Assembly: GCA_026706845.1 (NCBI GenBank)
Contig: JAPOXY010000073.1
Location: 1-49,704 of the forward strand
Reading direction: 5' to 3'
Source: Gemmatimonadota bacterium
GTDB lineage: Bacteria > Latescibacterota > UBA2968
DNA length: 49,704 nt
This document shows positions 26,092 to 33,127 of this stretch, in pieces (position 1 is the stretch's first letter; each line of letters opens with the position of its first letter). Below the pieces are notes generated by a model. The model did no database searches and had not been told where the DNA came from. It saw nothing but the letters and a program-made list of their open reading frames with translations. A program made the position numbers and the translations under genes.

Positions 26092-26355
26092 CTATCTCAC
26101 ATCGGTTGATGGCTCCTCTTCTTTATTGCCACTGAGCAGGACTATTGGGATCAATACGCAGTAACCGAGTACGAGCAGCAGCGGGGCAAGCGTGAGCGAC
26201 ATAAAGCCATCGACTGGCGGTAGCGAGAGAAAAACATAGCCCAGTGCAATGGTGGCAAGTGCAAGCCCAAAAAGCCACATATTCCGTTCTGAATAGGGCA
26301 ATTTTGGCCGGGGTTTGTTGGGGGTGCGGCGTTGTCGCGCTCGGCGAGGAGGCAT
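26092..26355 (-). CDS. Small two-helix membrane protein, DUF3098-like
   Basis: 87 aa from the ATG at 26355, preceded by AGGAA; the longer open frame upstream overlaps rplS and is not needed. The N-terminus is a very basic tail (residues 1-28, many Arg, Lys and Pro). Two hydrophobic helices follow (about 30-50 and 55-77), and the tail is acidic. The pattern GYVFLSLP..MSLTLAPLLLVLGY resembles DUF3098 proteins of Bacteroidota. 10 bases after rplS and 14 before tRNA-Val, in the same operon. Role unknown; the basic tail would allow nucleic-acid or ribosome contact at the membrane, which is speculation. Confidence 0.7.
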   Translation of the reverse strand: MPPRRARQRRTPNKPRPKLPYSERNMWLFGLALATIALGYVFLSLPPVDGFMSLTLAPLLLVLGYCVLIPIVLLSGNKEEEPSTDVR

Positions 26356-26365
26356 AATAGAATTC

Positions 26366-26713
26366 CTATCGACGTTCTGCAATGCGGGCAGCACGACCGC
26401 GCAGGTTGCGCAGGTAATAAATTTTTGATCGCCGCACTTTACCGCGACGCAGTACTTCAATTTTGGCTATGCGAGGTGTGTGCAGTGGAAAGATGCGCTC
26501 TACCCCAACGCCACCCGTGCTAATTTTGCGAACCGTAAATGTCGCGTGAATACCCGGTCCTCGACGCTGGATGACCACACCCTCAAAAAGCTGGATGCGT
26601 TCTTTTTCTCCTTCTACCACGCGGACGTGTACGCGCACGGTATCGCCGGCTTCAAACGCGGGTATATCATCGCGCAGGTGTGCTTCGGAAACAGATTTCA
26701 AAATGGCATCCAT
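26366..26713 (-). CDS. rplS: 50S ribosomal protein L19
   Basis: 115 aa, standard size. Lies at the 30S-50S interface. Typical L19 segments are seen: [35 protein letters not shown] and [13 protein letters not shown], then [14 protein letters not shown] after CAGGAG. Follows trmD by 44 bases, as in the conserved rpsP-rimM-trmD-rplS order. Confidence 0.98.
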   Translation of the reverse strand: MDAILKSVSEAHLRDDIPAFEAGDTVRVHVRVVEGEKERIQLFEGVVIQRRGPGIHATFTVRKISTGGVGVERIFPLHTPRIAKIEVLRRGKVRRSKIYYLRNLRGRAARIAERR

Positions 26714-26757
26714 GATTTACATACTCCTGAAAAAAATTAAAGTTCAAACAAAGTTGG

Positions 26758-27423
26758 CTATTCCAACAGATCGGGGCGTCGCTCAAGCGTGCGTTGTCGC
26801 GCGTTTTCCCGTCGCCATTGGGCGACTTTTTTGTGATCTCCACTGAGCAATGCGTCTGGCACGGTCAAGCCTTCAAATTCACGAGGGCGGGTGTACCACG
26901 CACAATCCAACAGGCCATTTTGAAACGAGTCTTCAAGTGCTGACTCGGCATTGCCAATGGTACCGGGAATTAACCGGATTAATGCATCGATCAGAATGAG
27001 GGCGGGCAGTTCGCCGCCGCTGAGCACATAATCGCCGATTGAGATTTCATCATCGACATAGTTTTCGCGGACGCGCTCATCAATGCCGCGATAATGACCG
27101 CACAATAATACCAGATGGTCCGACAAAGACAATTCATTGGCCACAGATTGCGTAAATTGCCGTCCTTCAGGCGTGAGAAAAATCACGCGGCCACCTGTGG
27201 GGAGTGCCTCTATCGCGCGTGCAATGGGTTCGGGTTTGAAGATCATCCCCGCGCCACCGCCATAAGGCGTATCGTCGATTGTTTTGTGCTTGTCGTGTGC
27301 GTGGTCTCGAAGGTCGTGCGCCAAAATGTCGATCAATCCCGCATCAATGGCGCGTCGCGGGATACTGTACTTGAGCGCATCCCGAATCAGATCGGGAAAA
27401 ATTGTGATCACGTCTATTCGCAT
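26758..27423 (-). CDS. trmD: tRNA (guanine-37-N1)-methyltransferase
   Basis: 221 aa from ATG at 27423; a GTG three bases earlier is equally possible and slightly better spaced from AGGA. TrmD methylates G37 of tRNAs with SAM and prevents +1 frameshifting. The SPOUT trefoil-knot motifs are present: LCGHYRGIDERV and SIGDYVLSGGELPA. The N-terminus IDVITIFPDL and the HDLRDHAHDKHKTIDDTPYGGGAGM segment are typical. Overall shorter than the 240-255 aa of E. coli-type TrmD but complete at both ends. In the operon between rimM and rplS. Confidence 0.98.
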   Translation of the reverse strand: MRIDVITIFPDLIRDALKYSIPRRAIDAGLIDILAHDLRDHAHDKHKTIDDTPYGGGAGMIFKPEPIARAIEALPTGGRVIFLTPEGRQFTQSVANELSLSDHLVLLCGHYRGIDERVRENYVDDEISIGDYVLSGGELPALILIDALIRLIPGTIGNAESALEDSFQNGLLDCAWYTRPREFEGLTVPDALLSGDHKKVAQWRRENARQRTLERRPDLLE

Positions 27424-27437
27424 CACAGAAGGTCGTC

Positions 27438-27944
27438 CTACAAAAGCCCTTCGATTTCCTGCACGATAATTTTGCCGGCTTTTTGGTCCACGTGGACAAT
27501 CTCGCGCACGGCCGGGATCAATACGTCTTCGCCGTTGCGATCCACCACATACACATCGTTGGCCGGATACGACAGGACTTCTACGACATGTCCCACCATG
27601 GTGCCCGATGCTGTTTCAACTGGTAGTCCCTCGAGTTCAAAAACGTAAAACGAATCGTCGGGCAAGGGATGCACGGCATCGCGGGGCACCAGAATAAAGT
27701 GTTCGCGCAATCGTCCCACATTCTCAGGGGTGTCAATGTCTTGAAATTTGATTGCCAGGCGCGAACCATAAGCGCGTACATAAGCCACGTTTAATGCAGA
27801 ATATGTGCCATCGGGGGCTTCAACGCGCACAGAATCCAGATCGTGAAATCGTTGCGGAAAATCGGTCAGCGGTAGCAGAAAAGCTTCACCCCGAATGCCC
27901 CGGGGTTTCATAATTTTGCCAATCGTGACGAAATCCGGCTCCAA
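27438..27944 (-). CDS. rimM: 16S rRNA-processing protein RimM
   Basis: 168 aa. Helps maturation of the 30S head and binds S19. N-terminal RimM barrel (IGKIMKPRGIRGEAFL) and C-terminal PRC-type barrel (VGHVVEVLSYPANDVYVV, then LIPAVREIV). The start is TTG at 27944, seven bases after GAGGA, three bases after the rpsP stop; no in-frame ATG gives the conserved N-terminus. Coupled translation is likely. Confidence 0.96.
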   Translation of the reverse strand: MEPDFVTIGKIMKPRGIRGEAFLLPLTDFPQRFHDLDSVRVEAPDGTYSALNVAYVRAYGSRLAIKFQDIDTPENVGRLREHFILVPRDAVHPLPDDSFYVFELEGLPVETASGTMVGHVVEVLSYPANDVYVVDRNGEDVLIPAVREIVHVDQKAGKIIVQEIEGLL

Positions 27945-27947
27945 GAC

Positions 27948-28250
27948 TCATTCCTCAGATGCGGCATCTGACTCAGCATCGGCAGGTTGTGCGTCCTCAT
28001 CCTGAGTTTTTGAGAGTAGGCCCTTTTGGCGAAATAAACTGAGTACTGTATCGGAGGGCTGTGCGCCCACGCCCAACCAGTACCTTATGCGGTCTTCTTT
28101 TAACTCGATAATCTGGGGATCTTTTGTCGGATTATAATGCCCCAAAACTTCGATGAACCGTCCGTCGCGAGGTGAGGAGGCATCAGCCGCTACCACGCGG
28201 AAGAACGGCGCTTTTTTTGCGCCCATACGACGTAAGCGAAGTCGAACCAA
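27948..28250 (-). CDS. rpsP: 30S ribosomal protein S16
   Basis: 100 aa with an acidic, Ala-rich tail of about 20 residues after the S16 core. The core ([23 protein letters not shown], split here by family pattern, then LGHYNP and [16 protein letters not shown]) is standard. The start codon is TTG at 28250, six bases after AAGGAG, and its position matches homologues exactly. 16 bases after ffh. No khpA (KH-domain gene) lies between rpsP and rimM, unlike in many bacteria. Confidence 0.97.
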   Translation of the reverse strand: MVRLRLRRMGAKKAPFFRVVAADASSPRDGRFIEVLGHYNPTKDPQIIELKEDRIRYWLGVGAQPSDTVLSLFRQKGLLSKTQDEDAQPADAESDAASEE

Positions 28251-28266
28251 ATCAAACTCCTTTGTA

Positions 28267-29592
28267 TTATCCGAACATCGGAATTGCCATTTTGCCCTGT
28301 TTTTCCATACGGGACATGCGTTTCATCATTTTTTGCATCATGTTGAATTGCTTGAGCAATTTGTTGACATCTTGAATACTGCGCCCGCTGCCATTTGCAA
28401 TGCGTTTGCGCCTGCTGCCATTAATAATATGCGGTTTGTCGCGTTCTGCTGGGGTCATTGAATAGATGATTGCCTCAATATGCGTGAAGGCCTTTTCATC
28501 CACCTGCAAGTCCGGCATGGACTTGCTTACTCCGGGAATCATTTTCATCAGTTGATCTAAGGGTCCCATCTGCCTGATTTGCGCCATTTGCTCGAGAAAA
28601 TCGTCAAATGTGAACGATGCCGAGCGAAGTTTTTGCTCGACTTTTTTCGCCTGTTCAGCGTCAATGGACGCCTGTGCTTTTTCCACCAGTGTAACCACAT
28701 CGCCCATGCCCAAAATGCGAGAGGCCATGCGGTCGGGATGAAATACTTCCAGGCCATCGACTTTTTCGCTGACGCCGATGTATTTAATCGGGACGCCGGC
28801 AACCTCGCGGATGGATAAAGCTGCGCCGCCGCGGGTGTCGCTGTCCATGCGCGTGAGTACTACGCCTGAAAAATTGAGTTTTTCGTAAAAGGCCGAGGCT
28901 GACGATACGGCATCTTGTCCGGTCATGGCGTCGCACACAAACAGAATTTCTGAGGGCGATACGGCTTCGCGGATGCGAAATACCTCATCCATTCGCTCGT
29001 CATCAACGTGTAGCCGACCCGCTGTATCGAGAATGACGACATCGCGATTTTCATTTTTCGCCCGATCCATCGCTTGCGTGCAAATATCGACCGGATCGGT
29101 GCCTTCTGGCGCCCGGTGTACGGGCACGCCCACTTGCTCGGCGAGCACGCAAAGTTGATCAATTGCTGCGGGACGATAAATATCAGCCGCCACGAGCAAG
29201 GGTTTTTTGTTTTCCGATGCCAATAGTCGGGCCAATTTTGCTGAGGCTGTCGTTTTACCCGATCCCTGGAGCCCAACCATCATTATTGCTGAGGGCGGCG
29301 ATTCCGCAAATTGCAATGCGGCATTTTGATTGCCCATCAACGCGATCAATTCGTCGTGGACAACTTTTACAACTTGTTGCCCGGGCGTGATGCTTTTGAG
29401 CACTTCCTGACCTATTGCGCGTTCTTTGATCCGCGCAATAAAAGAGCGGGCAACTTTGTAGTTGACATCTGCTTCGAGCAATGCCCGGCGCACCTCTCGC
29501 ATGGCGTCGTCGATGTTCGCCTCGCTCAATCGACCGCGGCTGCGAAGTTGCTTAAATACGCCATTGAGGCGCTCTGTCAACATTTCAAACAT
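28267..29592 (-). CDS. ffh: Signal recognition particle protein Ffh
   Basis: 441 aa. GTPase of the SRP that targets nascent membrane proteins. N domain 1-85; G domain with P-loop GLQGSGKTT (107-115), [17 protein letters not shown] and the [12 protein letters not shown] closing motif. The C-terminal M domain has the SRP-RNA-binding [15 protein letters not shown] segment and Met-rich helices ([12 protein letters not shown]). ATG after AAGGG. First gene of the ribosomal block, with a possible promoter at 29628-29656. Confidence 0.98.
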   Translation of the reverse strand: MFEMLTERLNGVFKQLRSRGRLSEANIDDAMREVRRALLEADVNYKVARSFIARIKERAIGQEVLKSITPGQQVVKVVHDELIALMGNQNAALQFAESPPSAIMMVGLQGSGKTTASAKLARLLASENKKPLLVAADIYRPAAIDQLCVLAEQVGVPVHRAPEGTDPVDICTQAMDRAKNENRDVVILDTAGRLHVDDERMDEVFRIREAVSPSEILFVCDAMTGQDAVSSASAFYEKLNFSGVVLTRMDSDTRGGAALSIREVAGVPIKYIGVSEKVDGLEVFHPDRMASRILGMGDVVTLVEKAQASIDAEQAKKVEQKLRSASFTFDDFLEQMAQIRQMGPLDQLMKMIPGVSKSMPDLQVDEKAFTHIEAIIYSMTPAERDKPHIINGSRRKRIANGSGRSIQDVNKLLKQFNMMQKMMKRMSRMEKQGKMAIPMFG

Positions 29593-29627
29593 GAAAAACC
29601 CTTAAAAATGGCGGGGCAAGACGGAGA

Positions 29628-29656
29628 AATATAGAAGATTCGCCGATTTTATGCAA
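29628..29656 (-). promoter_or_regulatory. Possible sigma-70 promoter of the ffh operon
   Basis: On the minus strand TTGCAT (29651-29656), 17 bases, TATATT (29628-29633). The -10 matches five of six bases, the -35 only three. The expected start is about 30 bases before the ffh ATG. Confidence 0.35.
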
Positions 29657-29677
29657 GAAATAAGCGGACGAAAATCC

Positions 29678-30334
29678 CTATCCCATTGCCGCCTGGCGAA
29701 TGGCCTGTACGTTTTTTGCAATGGTCCCGTCGCGAAATACTGCCGAACCCGCTACGAGTACCTGTACGCCTGCTTCGACCACCTGATGTGCGTTTTCCAC
29801 GCCTATGCCGCCGTCAATTTCTATTTCGACGTCCAATCCCTGCCGTGCGATTTCGGCTTTTAATGCCCGCACCCGATCGAGAGACGCCGGCATAAATGAC
29901 TGGCCACCAAAGCCCGGTTCGACCGACATAATGAGTGCGAGGTCCAGGCTGGGTAACAGAGGAAATAACGCCTCGATATCCGTGCCCGGGCGCAGGGTAG
30001 CACCGGCTTTCATATTGGCTTTTCGGATGCGATCCAACAGTGGGGGTACATCTTCTTCAATCTCGACATGGACGGTCAAAATATCTGTGCCTGCATCGGC
30101 AAAATCTTGCAGATATTTACCGGGTTCAGAGATCATGAGATGCACGTCCAGTATCAGGTCTGTTGTTTTGCGGATGGCTTCGACGACCAGCGCTCCAAAG
30201 GTGATATTGGGCACAAAATGCCCGTCCATAATATCCAGATGGATATATTCGGCACCGGCCTCTTCGACCAGGCGCACCTGATTTTCGAGCGTGCGGAAAT
30301 CGGCAGAGAGAAATGATGGGGCAATTTTTACCAT
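29678..30334 (-). CDS. rpe: Ribulose-phosphate 3-epimerase
   Basis: 218 aa. Interconverts ribulose 5-phosphate and xylulose 5-phosphate in the pentose phosphate pathway. TIM barrel with the family signatures HLDIMDGHFVPN (35-46), the metal-binding Asp and His of DVHLMI, MSVEPGFGGQSF and EIDGGI near 170. ATG at 30334 after GAGG. It begins right after a heptad repeat, 85 bases downstream of the PASTA gene; likely co-transcribed or with its own promoter. Confidence 0.97.
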   Translation of the reverse strand: MVKIAPSFLSADFRTLENQVRLVEEAGAEYIHLDIMDGHFVPNITFGALVVEAIRKTTDLILDVHLMISEPGKYLQDFADAGTDILTVHVEIEEDVPPLLDRIRKANMKAGATLRPGTDIEALFPLLPSLDLALIMSVEPGFGGQSFMPASLDRVRALKAEIARQGLDVEIEIDGGIGVENAHQVVEAGVQVLVAGSAVFRDGTIAKNVQAIRQAAMG

Positions 30335-30344
30335 ATTAACCTCA

Positions 30345-30365
30345 AATTATTAGCTATCAGCTATC
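30345..30365 (-). repeat. Heptad repeat before rpe
   Basis: Three 7-base units (minus strand: actgata, gctgata, gctaata) lie just before the rpe ribosome binding site. The motif and its placement match 981-1008 before a sulfatase. The rest of 30335-30419 shows no other gene. Confidence 0.5.
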
Positions 30366-30419
30366 AGTTCCCCGCCCAGCCACCTCAAAATAGTTGTGCT
30401 TATTTTGCTGACTGCTGTA

Positions 30420-31160
30420 TTACAGCTTACTCACAATCAACAGCACAGGAGACCCGCGTTTTATTGGCGTGCCCGATTCTGGCTCCTGGCGGATTACGAT
30501 GTCGGGTTCATAAGCGGTGCTAAATTCGTATCGGATATTATTGGGTTGCAGACCGAGCGATAATAACAGACGCCGGGCTTCGTCTAATTTTAGCTCGGTA
30601 ACCCGGGGCATATTGACAAATGCGCGAGGCGGACCCGTGCTTACAATCAGTTCGACCTGCGTCCCCTGGGCGACTTTTTCGCCAGCTTTGGGTTTGTGGT
30701 CGATAATATTGCCTTCTTTTATTTCTGAAGATGATATTTCGGTGATTTTACCGACGGTCAAATCCGCCTGTGCAATCCACAATTGAGCCTGTCGCAGAGG
30801 GCGGTTGCGAAGATCGGGTACGACGTGGAGACGCTGTCCCAAACTCGGCGCGACATAGACCGTGCGATTGGGTTTTACGTGCGAGAGGGCAGACGGATTT
30901 TGCCATACAATTTGTCCTGCAGGTACAGAAGCATCCCAGCGCGGTTCTCGCTCTTTCATGCGCAGGTCCTTGTCTTGCAATTGCGCCTGCGCCTGTGAAG
31001 GGGTAAGCCCGATGAGGTCGGGAACGGCGACTTCTACGCCTTGCCGCACATAGATCGGCATTGCAATTTGATCGATTACAATCAATCCGATTATTGCCGT
31101 AAATATGGCACACGCCCCAAAAAGGGCGATTTCGCGCAAAATTTTCAAGGCCAAATTCAT
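30420..31160 (-). CDS. Membrane-anchored triple-PASTA-domain protein
   Basis: 246 aa. One transmembrane helix (about residues 8-33) followed by three extracytoplasmic PASTA domains (about 44-108, 112-176, 180-246), each ending with a variant of the GTxVxLxVS pattern. PASTA domains bind muropeptides or beta-lactams and normally form the sensor half of Ser/Thr kinases or of PBPs. Here there is no kinase or transpeptidase domain, so it is a stand-alone wall-binding protein. The ATG at 31160 has no Shine-Dalgarno and a strong promoter lies only six bases upstream, suggesting a leaderless message. Followed by rpe. Confidence 0.88.
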   Translation of the reverse strand: MNLALKILREIALFGACAIFTAIIGLIVIDQIAMPIYVRQGVEVAVPDLIGLTPSQAQAQLQDKDLRMKEREPRWDASVPAGQIVWQNPSALSHVKPNRTVYVAPSLGQRLHVVPDLRNRPLRQAQLWIAQADLTVGKITEISSSEIKEGNIIDHKPKAGEKVAQGTQVELIVSTGPPRAFVNMPRVTELKLDEARRLLLSLGLQPNNIRYEFSTAYEPDIVIRQEPESGTPIKRGSPVLLIVSKL

Positions 31161-31166
31161 GGTCCC

Positions 31167-31195
31167 AAAATAGCCGAAGGCCCAAATCCTGTCAA
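31167..31195 (-). promoter_or_regulatory. Sigma-70 promoter of the PASTA gene
   Basis: On the minus strand perfect TTGACA (31190-31195), 17 bases, TATTTT (31167-31172), then six bases to the ATG at 31160. Initiation seven bases after the -10 would fall on the A of the ATG. Confidence 0.6.
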
Positions 31196-31217
31196 GCGCG
31201 GATACCTTAAGACAGGG

Positions 31218-32057
31218 TTAATGCTCATAGATTACTGAAGCGCGGTGCGTGATTCCCAGTACTGTATGCCATACTGCGGCATAGTCAATCACAAAGCCAT
31301 TTTTTCGCAGGCCAAACCCCGCGCTCAATCGTTCTGGGCGGCTACCTGCACCTGTGCGTAGCACGAGTTGGGGGTGGATATGATACATCACCCCAATGCC
31401 CGCCCCTGTGGGGAAATTCGCTTCTTTCTGTATATCTGCTACCAGCGCGACCTGCGGCATGGCGACAATGCCCATTCCCACGGTGCCACCCTGTCCCAAA
31501 AGCGATGTGTGCCTGCTACCTGCATTCCAGATTGCTGCGCCCAGAAAGACGTTTTCGCGCATTTGCAATCTTATCCCGGCGTCAAATACCATCCAGTGTT
31601 GTGTGGGTATTCCCGCTGTGCTCAGTTGTAAGGCGCGTATGCCGAGGCCCAGGCTCAGTTGTTGAAATACGCGCAGTCCATAAGCGAGACCAAATACCTG
31701 TTCTTTGTATAGCGCAAATCCAAATCCCGTATATCTCGCGCCCAGGCCGTGAGGTCCAATCTTCAGACCAGCACTGAACGCATGGGTTGCCAGTTCGGCT
31801 ATTCCAAAGGGCCGATCATACGTGCCAAACAAGCTTATTCGCTTGCCCCAGGCCAATGCCGCGGGATTCCAAAATGCGCCTGCAGCACCGGTTGCGAGTG
31901 CCACGCCTGCATCGCCAGCACCTGAGGTATGGGCACCAATGGGTTGAAATTCGAAGGCTGCGTGAGCCGACGAAGGGAGGAGTGCGAAAAGTACAATCTG
32001 GCAATACTTTGTTCGCAAAATGCGGAATAGTGGGTTGAGAAATATTTGATCTGACAT
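31218..32057 (-). CDS. Outer-membrane beta-barrel protein (PorV/FadL-like)
   Basis: 279 aa from the ATG at 32057, which puts a signal peptide (hydrophobic FALLPSSAHA, cleavage after about residue 33) near the N-terminus; an ATG at 32120 would add 21 polar residues. The mature part begins with FEFQPIGAHTSGAGDAGVALATGAAGAFWNPAAL, the glycine/alanine-rich start shared by PorV/UPF0164-type barrels (shown here in pieces: SGAGDAG, FWNPAAL). Alternating amphipathic strands continue to the C-terminus. Function unknown; PorV-like proteins serve secretion or lipid transport. Neither start has a clear ribosome binding site. Separated from the PASTA gene by its promoter. Confidence 0.75.
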   Translation of the reverse strand: MSDQIFLNPLFRILRTKYCQIVLFALLPSSAHAAFEFQPIGAHTSGAGDAGVALATGAAGAFWNPAALAWGKRISLFGTYDRPFGIAELATHAFSAGLKIGPHGLGARYTGFGFALYKEQVFGLAYGLRVFQQLSLGLGIRALQLSTAGIPTQHWMVFDAGIRLQMRENVFLGAAIWNAGSRHTSLLGQGGTVGMGIVAMPQVALVADIQKEANFPTGAGIGVMYHIHPQLVLRTGAGSRPERLSAGFGLRKNGFVIDYAAVWHTVLGITHRASVIYEH

Positions 32058-32185
32058 GTGAGACCATGTGTGGAATGGGTTAGGGATGCGCGTTTTTCGC
32101 AGTTTATCTGCAAATGACATGCCAGAAATCTATATTTTTTTAACATGTTGATATTACACGTCAGAATCTGTTTATTCTCGGTTAG

Positions 32186-32237
32186 AACAGGCGGGTACCT
32201 GTTGGTAGCTATGCGACAGAATATTTCAATCTGTCGC
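32186..32237. promoter_or_regulatory. Two tandem inverted repeats upstream of the PhyH gene
   Basis: AACAGG (32186-32191) with CCTGTT (32198-32203), six-base gap; and GCGACAGA (32213-32220) with TCTGTCGC (32230-32237), nine-base gap. Both are perfect. They lie about 120-170 bases before the ATG at 32358, and could be operators or a structured leader. No T run follows, so a terminator is unlikely. The rest of 32058-32357 shows no gene. Confidence 0.5.
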
Positions 32238-32357
32238 TTGTTATTAGACAAAAAACTTTTTCAATTGAGGGCGTTGATCGCGGTTGATTTATGGGAAAAA
32301 AGAAACGATATTTTGTTTGTCCGATTTCTACAAATCTTTGCTGGGGGAGAGAAGATT

Positions 32358-33095
32358 ATGGCTTATTTTACCGATAAAGAAAAATTGCATTTCAAAGAAC
32401 AGGGGTATGTTGTCAAACGCGATGTGGTACCGATGCACTTGATCGATAAGGCGGTGGATGTGTTGTGGGAAGAGATTGAGGCTGATCGCGATGATCCCGA
32501 GACGTGGATCAATGCGGGTCCGAAGGGAAATTTGAAATGCAGCAGTCATCCCGATGTGCGAGCGACGTTGACGGAGACCCCGATTCAGGATATGTGCGAG
32601 GAGATGGTGGGTAAAGGGACCCTGGCAGTGTCGAATTACACATTTGCCAAGATGATTTATCCCGAGGGGCACGACAATTGGACGCCAGCCAGGCAGATGC
32701 ATCTGGATGGCTATACGTGTGAAGGCGTGGTGGATACCTTTGCGATTGCGGTGACGGTGAATATCAATCACGTCAAGCCGCGCTCGGGTGGGTTTTCGAT
32801 CTGGCCGGGTGCGCACAAGCGGGCTTATGAGTATTTTAAGACGCACAGTCTGGTGAATGGATTAGATGCATTTCGCAATGCGCAGGGGGAGTATTACGAT
32901 CTTCCCACGCCGGTTGATGTTACGGGACCGCCGGGTACGGTGACGTTCTGGCATCATTTGATGTTGCACAGCCCGGGAGTAAATTGTGGGCGGGATATTC
33001 GCATGGCATTTGTGAGTCGATTTCGGCGGAGGGATAATAACGATATGCGCTTTGAGACGCCGGATGATATGTGGGCGTATTGGGATGGACTGTAG
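32358..33095 (+). CDS. Phytanoyl-CoA dioxygenase (PhyH) family protein
   Basis: 245 aa from the ATG at 32358 behind GGGGGAGAGAAG. Fe(II)/2-oxoglutarate dioxygenase with His115-x-Asp117 (MHLDGYT) and the distal His204 (LMLHSPG) as iron ligands and Arg215 (GRDIRMA) for the 2-oxoglutarate carboxylate. WPGAHKR is a further family pattern. It hydroxylates a small molecule; PhyH paralogues are numerous in such genomes and their substrates are usually unknown. hrpA starts 32 bases downstream. Confidence 0.88.
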   Translation: MAYFTDKEKLHFKEQGYVVKRDVVPMHLIDKAVDVLWEEIEADRDDPETWINAGPKGNLKCSSHPDVRATLTETPIQDMCEEMVGKGTLAVSNYTFAKMIYPEGHDNWTPARQMHLDGYTCEGVVDTFAIAVTVNINHVKPRSGGFSIWPGAHKRAYEYFKTHSLVNGLDAFRNAQGEYYDLPTPVDVTGPPGTVTFWHHLMLHSPGVNCGRDIRMAFVSRFRRRDNNDMRFETPDDMWAYWDGL

Positions 33096-33127
33096 GCGGA
33101 TTCAGCGTTGATATACCGAAGGATAGG

